Shown one piece after another: positions 16,561 to 25,470 of a DNA stretch of 64,000 nt. Within the stretch, counting starts at the first letter, position 1; every line of letters begins with the position of its first letter. The notes beneath the pieces were generated by a model that saw only the letters and a list, made by a program, of their open reading frames with translations, ran no database searches and had not been told where the DNA came from. Both the position numbers and the translations under genes were made by a program. This DNA is from CAHJWH01 sp965198905 (GTDB lineage: Bacteria > Pseudomonadota > Alphaproteobacteria > Caulobacterales > Caulobacteraceae). Location of the stretch: the NCBI GenBank assembly GCA_965198905.1, contig OZ240678.1:3162001-3226000 (forward strand), in the 5' to 3' direction.

Positions 16561-17784
16561 ATGATCGCCACCCTCCACAACCTTCTCACCACCCTGATCC
16601 CGTTCGTCTTCGTGCTGACCCTGGTCATCACGGTGCACGAGATGGGTCACTTCCTGGTGGCGCGGTGGCTGGGCGTGGCGGTCGACCGCTTCTCCATCGG
16701 CTTCGGCAAGGCGATCGCGCATTGGACCGACCGGAGCGGGGTGGAGTGGCGTATCGGCTGGATTCCGCTGGGCGGCTATGTGCGCTTCACCGGCGACGGC
16801 GACGCCAGCTCCACCGTTCCCGATGCCGACAACCTCGCGGAGTTGAAGGCGCGCATCCAGCAGGAGCAGGGCGTGGGGGCGGAGCGGCGGATGTTCCACT
16901 TCAAGCCCATCTGGGTGCGCGCGCTGGTGGTGGCGGCTGGGCCCGCCGCCAACTTCCTGCTCGCCATCGCCCTTTTCACCGTATTGCTGAGCGTCTTCGG
17001 CGAGACGACGGTCACCGCCAGGGTGGGCGCGCTGGACCCGAACGGACCGGCGGCCAAGGCGGGCTTCAAGCCGGGTGACCTCGTTGTCAGCGCCGACGGC
17101 CATCGCATCAGCGACTGGTTCGCGCTGAAACAGTTCATCCTCCTCCGGAGCGGCGAACCGATCGCCTTCGCGGTGCGCCGCGGCGCGGAGGTGGTCGACT
17201 TGACCGCCACGCCTGAGCGGCGCGCCCAGCTTGATTCGGTGACCCATACCTCCTCCAACCTGGGCTATCTCGGCATCAAGGGCTCCACCCTTCCTGCCGA
17301 CCTGATCCGCCGGCGCTACACGCCGTTGCAGGCGATGAGCACCGGGGTCTCCCAGTCGTGGGGCGTGGTCGACACGACCCTGCTCTACCTATCGCGGCTG
17401 GTGACCGGCAAGGAGTCGGGCGCAGCGCTCGGCGGCCCGCTCAGCATCGCCTCGGCGGCCGGGGCGGTGGCCAAGGCGGGAGCCGCGGGCGCGCCGAACC
17501 TGACGGGCCGGCTGATTGGAGGATTCGACGCCCTGCTAGGGCTGGCCGCCGTGTTGTCGGTCGGCATCGGCTTCATGAACCTGCTGCCGATCCCCGTGCT
17601 CGATGGCGGACATCTGGTTTTCTACGCCTACGAAGCTGTCGCGCGGCGACCAATGGCCGCGCAGATACAGGGCGTGGGTTACCGGGTTGGTCTTGCCTTG
17701 CTGTTGAGTTTCATGTTGTTCGCGACCTGGAATGATCTGCAACGATTGAATGTGTTCAAATTCTTCGGCGGCCTGTTCTCCTGA
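16561..17784 (+). CDS. rseP: RIP metalloprotease RseP / MmpA-type site-2 protease
   Basis: An inner-membrane site-2 protease that cuts within the membrane. The E. coli member acts in the sigma-E cascade, and the Caulobacter member MmpA clears PodJ. The zinc motif HEMGH lies at residues 22-26 in the first membrane helix. A PDZ domain occupies about residues 150-230 (NGPAAKAGFKPGDLVVSADG). The second zinc ligand is in PIPVLDGGHLVFYAYE near 345. Four membrane segments are visible. It lies between dxr and bamA as usual and ends 28 bp before bamA. Confidence 0.96.
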   Translation: MIATLHNLLTTLIPFVFVLTLVITVHEMGHFLVARWLGVAVDRFSIGFGKAIAHWTDRSGVEWRIGWIPLGGYVRFTGDGDASSTVPDADNLAELKARIQQEQGVGAERRMFHFKPIWVRALVVAAGPAANFLLAIALFTVLLSVFGETTVTARVGALDPNGPAAKAGFKPGDLVVSADGHRISDWFALKQFILLRSGEPIAFAVRRGAEVVDLTATPERRAQLDSVTHTSSNLGYLGIKGSTLPADLIRRRYTPLQAMSTGVSQSWGVVDTTLLYLSRLVTGKESGAALGGPLSIASAAGAVAKAGAAGAPNLTGRLIGGFDALLGLAAVLSVGIGFMNLLPIPVLDGGHLVFYAYEAVARRPMAAQIQGVGYRVGLALLLSFMLFATWNDLQRLNVFKFFGGLFS

Positions 17785-17812
17785 ACGTCCGCGGCCGCAC
17801 GGTAACCCGTTA

Positions 17813-20302
17813 ATGCTTCACGCTTCTGCGCGCTCCACGGCGCTCCTGATCGGCATGACCCTGCTCGCGGGCACGAGCCTGTCGACCCCGCGCGCCATGG
17901 CGCAGGGCGGCATCCAGGCCCCCGCGCCGCTGGTCAAGGAGCAGAGCCCCAACGAGCCGTCGCCCCAGCCGGACAAGACCCCGAGCACCGATGTCAGCCC
18001 TACCCCCACGCCGGCCGAAGCCCCCCCGGGTCTGACCGGGCCGCTGACCACCACCTCCGCAAACGCCCCTCAGAGCGGCGTGGTGCGGGCCATCAAGGTA
18101 GAGGGCAACGAGCGCATCGAGGCGGATACGGTGGCGTCCTACCTTCCGATCGCCGTCGGCGACACCGTCGATCCCGAGCGGCTCAGCCTCGCCATCAAGA
18201 CGCTGTTCCGCACCGACCTGTTCGCCGACGTCGGCCTCACCCTGCAGCCCGACGGGACCCTGGTCGTGCGGGTGGCGGAGAACCCGATCATCAACCGCGT
18301 GGTGTTCGAGGGCAACAGCGCGCTCGCCGACGACAAGCTGCGCGACGAGATCACTATCCACCCACGCAGCATCTTCACCAAGGCCAAGGTCCAGGCCGAC
18401 GTGCAGAAGATCGTGGAGCTCTACCGCCGCTCGGGCCGCATCTCCGCGGTGGTGACGCCCAAGATCGTGGAACTGCCGCAAAAACGCGTCGACCTGGTGT
18501 TCGAGATCAAGGAAGGCCCCAAGACCGGCATCATCCGGGTCAACTTCCTCGGCAACCACGTCTTCGCCGACAATGCGCTGCGCGACGTCGTGGTGACCAA
18601 GCAGAGCACCTGGTACAAGTTCTTCGCGTCCAACGACAACTACGACCCGGACCGGATCGAGTACGACCGCGAACAGCTGAGGAAATACTACTCGAACCGC
18701 GGCTACTACGACTTCCGGGTCAACTCCTCGATCGCCGAGCTGCAGACCGACCAGCGCAACTTCGCCATCACCTACACCATCGACGAAGGCGCCAAGTACA
18801 AGTTCGGCCGCCTGCGCGTCACCACCGACCTGAAGCGGCTGAACGCCAACGTGCTGCGCCAGATCCTGCCGATTCACGAGGGCCAGGTCTATGCCGGCGA
18901 CAAGATCGAGCAGGCGGTGGACAGCCTGACCTTCGCCGCTGGCGCGTCCGGCTTCGCCTTCGTCGACATCCGCCCGCGCTACAACGCCAATCGCCAGAAC
19001 CACACCGTCGACGTAACCTTCGACGTCCGCGAAGGCCCGCGCGTTTACGTTGAGCGCATCGACATCGTGGGCAATACCCGCACCGTCGATCCGGTGATCC
19101 GCCGCGAGATGCGGATCGCGGAGGGCGACGCCTATAACCGCGTGCTGGTCGACCGGTCGAAGACCGAGGTCAAGCGGCTGGACTTCTTCAAGACCGTGGA
19201 CGTCACCCAGCAGCCGGGCTCCGCGCCCGACAAGACCATCCTGCAGGTCAAGGTGCAGGAGCAGCCGACCGGCGAGCTGTCGCTCGGTGCGGGTTATTCG
19301 ACCCTGGACAAGCTGCAGCTCGACTTCGGCGTCAGCGAACATAACTTCCGCGGCGAAGGCCAGGACCTGCGCCTGCGGGCCGAAGTCAGCTTCCTGACCG
19401 ACAACATCGACCTCAGCTTCACCGAACCCCGGTTCCTCGGCCGTGACCTGCGCGCAGGCGTCAGCCTGTTCGACCAGCGCACCGACTACTCCCAGTACAC
19501 CGGCTTCGTGCAGTCCACCGTCGGCGCCTCCGCCCACCTGCTGTTTCCGCTGAACATCAACGCGACCTTCGCCCCGCACTATTCCATCCACCAGGACCAG
19601 GTGAGCGCGGACGCGGGCAATTGCGCGAGCGGCACCATCTCCATCGTCATCTGCGACCAGAGGGGGCAGTTCCTTACCTCGGCGCCTGGCTATGATCTGG
19701 TGCTCGACCTCCGAAACGACCCGCTGCATCCTACCCGCGGCTTCACCGCCCAGCTCAGCCAGGATCTCGCGGGTCTGGGCGGCAACGTGCGCTATCTGAG
19801 TACGCGCGGCCTGCTGACCAGCTACTATGGCTTCACGCCGGCCTGGGTGCTGACCGCCAAGGCCGATGTCGGCTATATCGCCGGCTGGGGCAGCGACGAC
19901 ATCCGGATCAACGACCGCTTCTTCAAGGGCGGAAACACCTTCCCGGGCTTCCAGATCGCCGGCATCGGGCCGCGCGACACCGAGTTCAACGAGGCGCTGG
20001 GCGGCAATCTCTACGCCATCGGCGAGCTGGCTCTGGCCTTTCCGAACTACCTGCCCGAACAGTACGGCATCCGCACCTCCTACTTCGTGGACGCCGGAAC
20101 GCTCGGTCAGCTGGACCGCAGCGTGCTGCGCACCAGCGCCTTTATCCGCGACGACTTGGCGCTCCGCGCGTCTACCGGTATCAGTGTATTCTGGACCTCA
20201 CCGCTCGGCCCCATTCGCCTCGACTTCGCGCAGGTCGTGAAGAAAGAGACCTACGACAGGACCGAAGCCTTCCGCTTCTCAACCGCAACCCAATTCCAGT
20301 GA
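17813..20302 (+). CDS. bamA: Outer membrane protein assembly factor BamA
   Basis: The central Omp85 subunit of the BAM complex, which inserts beta-barrel proteins in the outer membrane. The signal peptide is present (LLIGMTLLAGTSLSTPRAMA). A Pro-rich linker follows, then five POTRA domains (about residues 80-420; first one VVRAIKVEGNERIEADTVAS) and a 16-strand barrel ending in FRFSTATQFQ with the C-terminal aromatic signal. The 829-residue length is normal. ATG 17813 is chosen because the longer frame would precede the signal peptide. Skp follows immediately. Confidence 0.97.
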   Translation: MLHASARSTALLIGMTLLAGTSLSTPRAMAQGGIQAPAPLVKEQSPNEPSPQPDKTPSTDVSPTPTPAEAPPGLTGPLTTTSANAPQSGVVRAIKVEGNERIEADTVASYLPIAVGDTVDPERLSLAIKTLFRTDLFADVGLTLQPDGTLVVRVAENPIINRVVFEGNSALADDKLRDEITIHPRSIFTKAKVQADVQKIVELYRRSGRISAVVTPKIVELPQKRVDLVFEIKEGPKTGIIRVNFLGNHVFADNALRDVVVTKQSTWYKFFASNDNYDPDRIEYDREQLRKYYSNRGYYDFRVNSSIAELQTDQRNFAITYTIDEGAKYKFGRLRVTTDLKRLNANVLRQILPIHEGQVYAGDKIEQAVDSLTFAAGASGFAFVDIRPRYNANRQNHTVDVTFDVREGPRVYVERIDIVGNTRTVDPVIRREMRIAEGDAYNRVLVDRSKTEVKRLDFFKTVDVTQQPGSAPDKTILQVKVQEQPTGELSLGAGYSTLDKLQLDFGVSEHNFRGEGQDLRLRAEVSFLTDNIDLSFTEPRFLGRDLRAGVSLFDQRTDYSQYTGFVQSTVGASAHLLFPLNINATFAPHYSIHQDQVSADAGNCASGTISIVICDQRGQFLTSAPGYDLVLDLRNDPLHPTRGFTAQLSQDLAGLGGNVRYLSTRGLLTSYYGFTPAWVLTAKADVGYIAGWGSDDIRINDRFFKGGNTFPGFQIAGIGPRDTEFNEALGGNLYAIGELALAFPNYLPEQYGIRTSYFVDAGTLGQLDRSVLRTSAFIRDDLALRASTGISVFWTSPLGPIRLDFAQVVKKETYDRTEAFRFSTATQFQ

Positions 20303-20304
20303 AC

Positions 20305-20946
20305 ATGAACAGAAAACTCCTCGGCGCTACCGTCGCCACCCTCGTGCTCGCGACCGCCGCGGGGGCGAACGCCCAGACCCACCGCACGAGCGCCAGCCAC
20401 AGCGGCGCAACCTCATCGGCGCCCGCCTCTGCAGCCACGCAGACGCCGCTGACCCAAGGGCCGGCCATTCCCGGCGTGTGCATCTACTCCAATACGCGGG
20501 TGCTGGAGACGTCCACGGTCGGCAAGGCCTACGCCTCGCGGATGCAGCAGCTCCGCGCTCAGGCCGCCGCCGAGCTCAGCAACCAGCAAACCCAGCTGCA
20601 GACCGAGGAAAAGGCGCTCGTGGGCAAGCGCGCCACCTTGAACCAGGACCAGTTCACCCAGCAGGCCCAGCCCCTGCAATTACGCGAACAGAAGTTGAGC
20701 CAGACTGCCGACCTGCGCTCCAAGGAGCTCCAGGCCACCGCCATCCGCCAGCAGCAGCGCCTGGGCGCCGCCATCGAGCCGCTGGTCAGGACCGCCTACG
20801 AGTCCCACCACTGCTCGGTGCTGCTGAGCGGCGACACCATCATGGCCGCCAACCCGTCCATGGACCTGTCGGATGAGGTGATCACCGCGCTGAACGGGCG
20901 GATGACCACCATCACCTTCGACCGCGAGTCCGTCCCGGCCCAGTAA
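20305..20946 (+). CDS. skp: OmpH/Skp family periplasmic chaperone
   Basis: A 213-residue protein with a signal peptide (KLLGATVATLVLATAAGANA) and a Ser/Thr/Ala-rich linker. The long helical coiled-coil region (about 75-150; SRMQQLRAQAAAELSNQQTQ) is typical of the tentacle arms that carry unfolded outer-membrane proteins to BamA. Two cysteines (GVCIYS, HHCSVL) flank the coiled coil, as in many alphaproteobacterial members. The ATG is 2 bp after the bamA stop, so translation is likely coupled. Confidence 0.9.
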   Translation: MNRKLLGATVATLVLATAAGANAQTHRTSASHSGATSSAPASAATQTPLTQGPAIPGVCIYSNTRVLETSTVGKAYASRMQQLRAQAAAELSNQQTQLQTEEKALVGKRATLNQDQFTQQAQPLQLREQKLSQTADLRSKELQATAIRQQQRLGAAIEPLVRTAYESHHCSVLLSGDTIMAANPSMDLSDEVITALNGRMTTITFDRESVPAQ

Positions 20947-20967
20947 GGGTTGCTGATCGGTCCGGCC

Positions 20968-21987
20968 ATGCCCGACCCTCGCTTCTATGAGGCGCTGGCC
21001 CCGGCCAGCGTCTTCGAAATTGCTGGCCTGGCCGGCGCCACGCTGGCCGATCCCGCAGACGGAGAACGACAGCTGGTCGGAGCCTCTCCGCTCGCCCAGG
21101 CCACGCCGTCGCTCGTCAGCTTCCTTTCGGACCGCAAGCACCTGGACGCCCTGCGCGCCACGCGGGCGGGGGCCTGTTTCCTGGTCCCTGCGATGGCGGA
21201 CGCAGCGCCGCAAGGCTGCACCGCCCTGCTCACGCCCGAGCCCCAGGCGGCCTACGCCAAGGCGGCTCAGCGCTTTCATCAGGTCCGCCGGACGGCGCCC
21301 GGCGCGCCCTTGGTCCATCCTAGCGTCGAGTTCGAACCCGACGTGGAGCTTGGGCACGGCGTGGTGCTAGGCGCGGGCGTCCGGGTCGGGTCGAACACTC
21401 GGATCGGCGCCTATACTGTCATCGGCGCGGGGGTCTGCATCGGGCGGGACTGCCAGATCGGCTCGAACGCAGCGATCGGCTTCGCGCTGATCGGCGATCG
21501 CGTCCGCATCCTCTCCGGTGCGGTGATCGGCGAGGCGGGCTTCGGTATTGCGGGCAGCAGCTCAGGCGCCCTCGACATCCCCCAGCTCGGGCGGGTGATC
21601 CTTCAGGACGGGGTGACGGTGGGGGCCTGCACCTGCATCGACCGAGGCGCCTATGACGACACCGTAGTGGGCGAGAACACCAAGATCGACAACCTCGTGC
21701 AGGTCGCCCACAACTGCATCATCGGGCGAAATTGCGTGCTCTCGGGCCATGTGGGCCTGTCCGGCAGCGTGACGGTCGGCGACGGCGCCATGTTCGGCGG
21801 CCGGGCTGGCATCGCCGACCACATCAACATCGGCGCGGGGGCCCGGGTGGCCGCCGCCGCGGGGGTGATGCGCGACATTCCCCCGGGGGAGACCTGGTGC
21901 GGCGCGCCGGCCCGGCCGATCCGCACCTTCATGAAGGAGGTCGCCTGGCTGTCCAGGAGCGCCGCCGCCAAGGGCCAGCCGCAATGA
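20968..21987 (+). CDS. lpxD: UDP-3-O-(3-hydroxyacyl)glucosamine N-acyltransferase
   Basis: LpxD adds the second acyl chain in lipid A synthesis. An N-terminal uridine-binding domain covers residues 1-100. A left-handed beta-helix of hexapeptide repeats follows (VELGHGVVLGAGVRVGSNTR ...). The catalytic histidine lies in NLVQVAHNCIIGRNC. The C-terminal helix ends AWLSRSAAAKGQPQ. The 339-residue length is normal. The ATG at 20968 follows the skp stop by 21 bp, and the stop overlaps the fabZ ATG (ATGA). Confidence 0.96.
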   Translation: MPDPRFYEALAPASVFEIAGLAGATLADPADGERQLVGASPLAQATPSLVSFLSDRKHLDALRATRAGACFLVPAMADAAPQGCTALLTPEPQAAYAKAAQRFHQVRRTAPGAPLVHPSVEFEPDVELGHGVVLGAGVRVGSNTRIGAYTVIGAGVCIGRDCQIGSNAAIGFALIGDRVRILSGAVIGEAGFGIAGSSSGALDIPQLGRVILQDGVTVGACTCIDRGAYDDTVVGENTKIDNLVQVAHNCIIGRNCVLSGHVGLSGSVTVGDGAMFGGRAGIADHINIGAGARVAAAAGVMRDIPPGETWCGAPARPIRTFMKEVAWLSRSAAAKGQPQ

Positions 21988-22475
21988 GCGACACCGAGCC
22001 CCAGCCCGCCGTCGAGCCGGCCGCCCCGCCGGTCAACATCGACATGCAGGAGATCCTGCGCCGCATCCCCCACCGCTACCCCTTCCTGCTGGTGGACCGG
22101 GCGGAGGACTACCGGCCCCACAAGTCCATCGTGGGGATCAAGTGCGTGACCTTCAACGAGCCCTACTTCCCGGGCCATTTCCCCGGCAATCCGGTCATGC
22201 CGGGCGTGCTGATCTGCGAGGCGATCGCCCAGACCGGGGCGGTGCTGATGTCCAAGTCGCTGAACGCCGACGTGGAGGGCAAGGCGATCATGTTCATGTC
22301 GCTGGACAACGCCCGCTTCCGCCAGCCCGTGCGTCCCGGGGACGTGCTCCGCATGCACGTCCAGGTGACCCGCGCCCGCGACGTGGTGTTCAAGTTCGCC
22401 GGCAAGGCTTACGTCGGCGACAAGGTGGCCGCCGAGTGCGAGTTCGCCGCCATGGTGGTCGAGGCGCCGAAATGA
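21984..22475 (+). CDS. fabZ: 3-hydroxyacyl-ACP dehydratase FabZ
   Basis: A hot-dog fold dehydratase of fatty acid elongation that competes with LpxA and LpxD for 3-hydroxyacyl-ACP. The catalytic histidine and glutamate are in EPYFPGHFPGNPVMPGVLIC (His) and CEAIAQTGAVL (Glu). An N-terminal Pro/Ala-rich leader of about 20 residues precedes IDMQEILRRIPHRYPFLLVD. The start overlaps the lpxD stop by 4 bp. Its position between lpxD and lpxA is conserved in most proteobacteria. Confidence 0.97.
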   Translation: MSDTEPQPAVEPAAPPVNIDMQEILRRIPHRYPFLLVDRAEDYRPHKSIVGIKCVTFNEPYFPGHFPGNPVMPGVLICEAIAQTGAVLMSKSLNADVEGKAIMFMSLDNARFRQPVRPGDVLRMHVQVTRARDVVFKFAGKAYVGDKVAAECEFAAMVVEAPK

Positions 22476-22485
22476 GGACCCCCGC

Positions 22486-23280
22486 TTGAGCGCGACCATC
22501 CATCCGAGCGCCCTGGTCGACGCCAAGGCTGAGCTCGGGTCGGGCGTGGAGATCGGCCCCTACTGCATCGTCGGCCCGGACGTGGTGCTGCGCGACGGGG
22601 TGCGGCTGCTCAACCACGTCAATGTCGAAGGTCACACGGAACTGGGCGAGGGCTGCACCGTGCATTCCTTCGCCAGCCTCGGCGGCGCGCCCCAGCACCT
22701 GGCGCACAAGGGCGAGCCCACCCGGCTGATCGTGGGCGCGCGCAACTCGATCCGCGAGCACGTCACCATGAACACCGGCACGGTCGGGGGCGGCGGGATC
22801 ACGCGGGTCGGCGATGACGGCCTGTTCATGGTCGGCAGCCACGTGGCCCACGACTGCGTGGTGGGCGACCACGTGGTCTTCGCCAACAACGCCACCCTGG
22901 GCGGTCACGTCCATATGGGCGATCACGTCTTCATGGGCGGGCTGTCGGCGGTGCATCAGCATACCCGCGTGGGGCGCCAGGCCTTCATCGGCGGCCTGGC
23001 GGCGGTGACCAAGGACGTGATCCCGTTCGGCTCGGTCTGGGGGGTCTACGCGCATCTGGAGGGGCTGAACTTGGTGGGCCTGAAGCGCCGCGGCTTCGGG
23101 CGCGAGCGGGTCAAGGACCTGCGCTCCGCCTATCGGCTGCTTTTCGGCCCGGAGGGCACCTTCCAAGAGCGGCTGGAGGACGTCGCCCGGGTGTTCGCCG
23201 CCTCCGCCGACGTGCGCGAGATCGTCGACTTCATCCGCGCCGACGCGAACCGCCCTCTATGCCTGCCCACCCTGGACTGA
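22486..23280 (+). CDS. lpxA: UDP-N-acetylglucosamine acyltransferase
   Basis: The first enzyme of lipid A synthesis. A beta-helix of hexapeptide repeats runs from residue 2 to about 190 (IHPSALVDAKAELGSGVEIG). The catalytic histidine lies in DGLFMVGSHVAHDCVVGDHV, and the C-terminal helical domain follows (KRRGFGRERVKDLRSAYRLL). The start is a TTG at 22486. No ATG or GTG is available near the conserved N-terminus, and TGAGGA lies about 9 bp upstream. The length of 264 residues is normal. The stop is followed by REP-like repeats. Confidence 0.96.
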   Translation: MSATIHPSALVDAKAELGSGVEIGPYCIVGPDVVLRDGVRLLNHVNVEGHTELGEGCTVHSFASLGGAPQHLAHKGEPTRLIVGARNSIREHVTMNTGTVGGGGITRVGDDGLFMVGSHVAHDCVVGDHVVFANNATLGGHVHMGDHVFMGGLSAVHQHTRVGRQAFIGGLAAVTKDVIPFGSVWGVYAHLEGLNLVGLKRRGFGRERVKDLRSAYRLLFGPEGTFQERLEDVARVFAASADVREIVDFIRADANRPLCLPTLD

Positions 23281-23284
23281 ACTT

Positions 23285-23437
23285 TCTCTCCCCCTGTGGG
23301 AGAGGGAAGGGGCCCAGCTCTACTGTGAAGGGTAAGGGGTCGCGCCGCCGTCTGCAGCGTCCGACCGTAGGGCGATCCCTCACCCTCCCACGCCGCTCCG
23401 CGACGCGGGCCCCTCCCTCTTCCGCAAGGGGAGAGGG
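23285..23437. repeat. Pair of REP-type hairpins before lpxI
   Basis: Two hairpins of the CTCTCCC/GGGAGAG type are separated by about 100 bp: one around 23285-23306 (TCTCCCCC and GGGAGAG arms), the other at 23415-23437 (CCCTCTTCC, loop, GGGGAGAGGG). The second ends exactly at the lpxI GTG, so its 3' arm is the ribosome binding site, as at dxr. Confidence 0.7.
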
Positions 23438-24262
23438 GTGAAGCTCGGCCTCGTCGCCGGCGGGGGCGAGCTGCCTGTCGCGCTGGCCGACGCCTGCACC
23501 GCTGCGGGCCGGCCGCTGTTCGTGCTGCGCCTGCGGAGTTTCGCCGATCCGGCGGTGCTCGCCCGCTTTCCCGGCGCGGATGTCGGCATCGCCGAGCTCG
23601 GCCGTATCTTCGCCCTCCTGCGTCGGGAGCGCTGCGGCGCCGTCTGCCTGGCTGGACAGGTGAGACGCCCGGACTTCTCCGCCCTCAAGCCTGACTTGCG
23701 GGGCCTGCGTTCGCTGCCCGCCGCCGTCGCCGCCGCTCGCAAGGGCGATGACGCGCTGCTGCGCTTCCTCGTCGCCGAGTTCGAGGGCGAAGGCTTCGTC
23801 GTGGAAGGCGCCGATCAGGTCCATGCGGGCCTGACCTTGCCCATGGGGCCGCTCGGCCGCCATGCCGCCATGCCCGAGCACCAGGCCGATCTCGCCCAGG
23901 CCCTGGCGGTCGCTCAGGCTATCGGCGCCCTCGATATCGGCCAGGCCGCGGTGGTGGTGGACGGCGTCGTGCTGGCGGTGGAGGCGCAGGAGGGCACCGA
24001 CGCCATGCTGGCGCGCTGCCTCGGCCTCCCCGACGCCCTGCGCGGGACGGCCGAGGTGCGGCGCGGCGTGCTGGTGAAGTGGCCCAAGCCCATGCAGGAG
24101 CGGCGCGTGGACCTGCCGACCCTCGGGGCCGCCACCATCGTCGGCGCGGCGGCGGCGGGGCTGGCGGGCGTGGCGGGAGAGGCGGGTGGCCTGCTGGTGC
24201 TGCAACGCGCCGAGGTGATCGCGATCGCCGACCGGCTTGGCCTGTTCGTCACCGGCCTCTGA
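23438..24262 (+). CDS. lpxI: UDP-2,3-diacylglucosamine pyrophosphatase LpxI
   Basis: LpxI (DUF1009) hydrolyses UDP-2,3-diacylglucosamine to lipid X and replaces LpxH in alphaproteobacteria. The N-terminus KLGLVAGGGELPVALADACT and the C-terminal domain with EGTDAMLARC, VLVKWPKPMQERRVDLPTLG and LQRAEVIAIADRLGLFV are characteristic. The length of 274 residues is normal. GTG at 23438 is the start. Its ribosome binding site (GGGGAGAGG) is the 3' arm of a REP-type hairpin. The stop is 1 bp before the lpxB ATG. Confidence 0.95.
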   Translation: MKLGLVAGGGELPVALADACTAAGRPLFVLRLRSFADPAVLARFPGADVGIAELGRIFALLRRERCGAVCLAGQVRRPDFSALKPDLRGLRSLPAAVAAARKGDDALLRFLVAEFEGEGFVVEGADQVHAGLTLPMGPLGRHAAMPEHQADLAQALAVAQAIGALDIGQAAVVVDGVVLAVEAQEGTDAMLARCLGLPDALRGTAEVRRGVLVKWPKPMQERRVDLPTLGAATIVGAAAAGLAGVAGEAGGLLVLQRAEVIAIADRLGLFVTGL

Positions 24263-24263
24263 G

Positions 24264-25445
24264 ATGACTTCTGCGCCCGAACCTCCCCTGACCGTCATGC
24301 TGGTGGCGGCCGAGGCGTCGGGCGACATCCTGGGCGCCGAACTGGCGGCGGCTCTGCGCAGGCGGCTCGGGGATCGGGTCAGGTTCGTCGGCGTCGGGGG
24401 GGAGCGCATGGCGCGCGAAGGCGTGGTCAGCCCGTTCGACATCGCCGAGCTTTCGATCCTGGGCATCTTCGAGGGGGTGCGCGCCTATCCGCGGGTGCGG
24501 CGACGGGTGCGCGACACCACAGCGCTCGCCGCTCGCGAGCGTCCCGACATCGCCGTCCTGATCGATTCCTGGGGCTTCAGCTTGCGGGTGTCGCAGGCGC
24601 TCCGGCGGCTCGACCGCAAGATGCCTCTGGTGAAATACGTCGGACCTCAGGTCTGGGCCTCGCGGCCGGGGCGGGCGAAGACGCTGGCCCGGGCGGTGGA
24701 CCACCTGCTGACCATCCACGGCTTCGATGCGCCGTGGTTCGAGCGCGAGGGCCTGCCGACCACCTTCGTCGGCAACTCCACCCTGGCCCGCGACGTCTCG
24801 GCCGCCGATCCTCAGCGCCTGCGTCGCCATATCGGCTTGGACGATGGCGCCCCGATCCTGCTCGTCCTGCCTGGGAGTCGCCCGTCCGAGATCGCCCGGA
24901 TGGGACCGCCGTTCGAGGATGCGGTGGCGCGGTTGATGGCGGTGCGCCCGGACCTGCGCGTAGTCTTGCCTGTGGCGGCGACCGTTACGGACCTCCTGAA
25001 GGCCGAACTCGCCGCCTGGCGCTATCCTCCGTACGTGGTGGAGGGTGACGCGCTGAAGCTCGACGCCATGGCCGCCGCCACCGTCGCCCTGGCCTGCAGC
25101 GGCAGCGTAACCACCGAACTGGCGCTGCTGGGCTGTCCCATGGTCGTCGCCTACCGCGTCGGCCCGATGACCTATCGCGTATTGAAACGGCTAGTGACCA
25201 CCCGCTTCATCACCCTGTTCAACATCGCCGCGGATACGGCCGTCGCCCCGGAGTTCATCCAGGACGCCTGCACAGGCGAGCGCCTGGCCGAGGCGATCGC
25301 CGACCGCCTCGACCAACCGCAACTTCGCCGCTCGCAAGTCTCCGCTCAGTTCGCCGCCCTGGACGCCATGGGGCGCGATCCCGCCCTCGTCCCCGCCGAG
25401 CGCGCCGCTGACGCTGTGCTCGGCGTGCTGGAGCGTCGTCGCTAG
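24264..25445 (+). CDS. lpxB: Lipid-A-disaccharide synthase
   Basis: LpxB condenses lipid X with UDP-diacylglucosamine to the lipid A disaccharide. It has a GT-B fold: VMLVAAEASGDILGAELAAA at the N-terminus, VKYVGPQVWASRPGRAKTL, LLVLPGSRPSEIARMGPPF, and ALACSGSVTTELALLGCPMV in the nucleotide-sugar site. The 393-residue length is normal. The ATG at 24264 directly follows the lpxI stop. It ends the lipid A cluster and converges with gltA after 25 bp. Confidence 0.96.
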   Translation: MTSAPEPPLTVMLVAAEASGDILGAELAAALRRRLGDRVRFVGVGGERMAREGVVSPFDIAELSILGIFEGVRAYPRVRRRVRDTTALAARERPDIAVLIDSWGFSLRVSQALRRLDRKMPLVKYVGPQVWASRPGRAKTLARAVDHLLTIHGFDAPWFEREGLPTTFVGNSTLARDVSAADPQRLRRHIGLDDGAPILLVLPGSRPSEIARMGPPFEDAVARLMAVRPDLRVVLPVAATVTDLLKAELAAWRYPPYVVEGDALKLDAMAAATVALACSGSVTTELALLGCPMVVAYRVGPMTYRVLKRLVTTRFITLFNIAADTAVAPEFIQDACTGERLAEAIADRLDQPQLRRSQVSAQFAALDAMGRDPALVPAERAADAVLGVLERRR

Positions 25446-25470
25446 CTTCGCTCGCGGCGGAGCCTGCCCG

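Noticed and set aside
17810..19729. 639-codon open frame antisense to bamA
   Set aside because: It is a GC-skew shadow of the bamA coding frame, with no family resemblance and no ribosome binding site.
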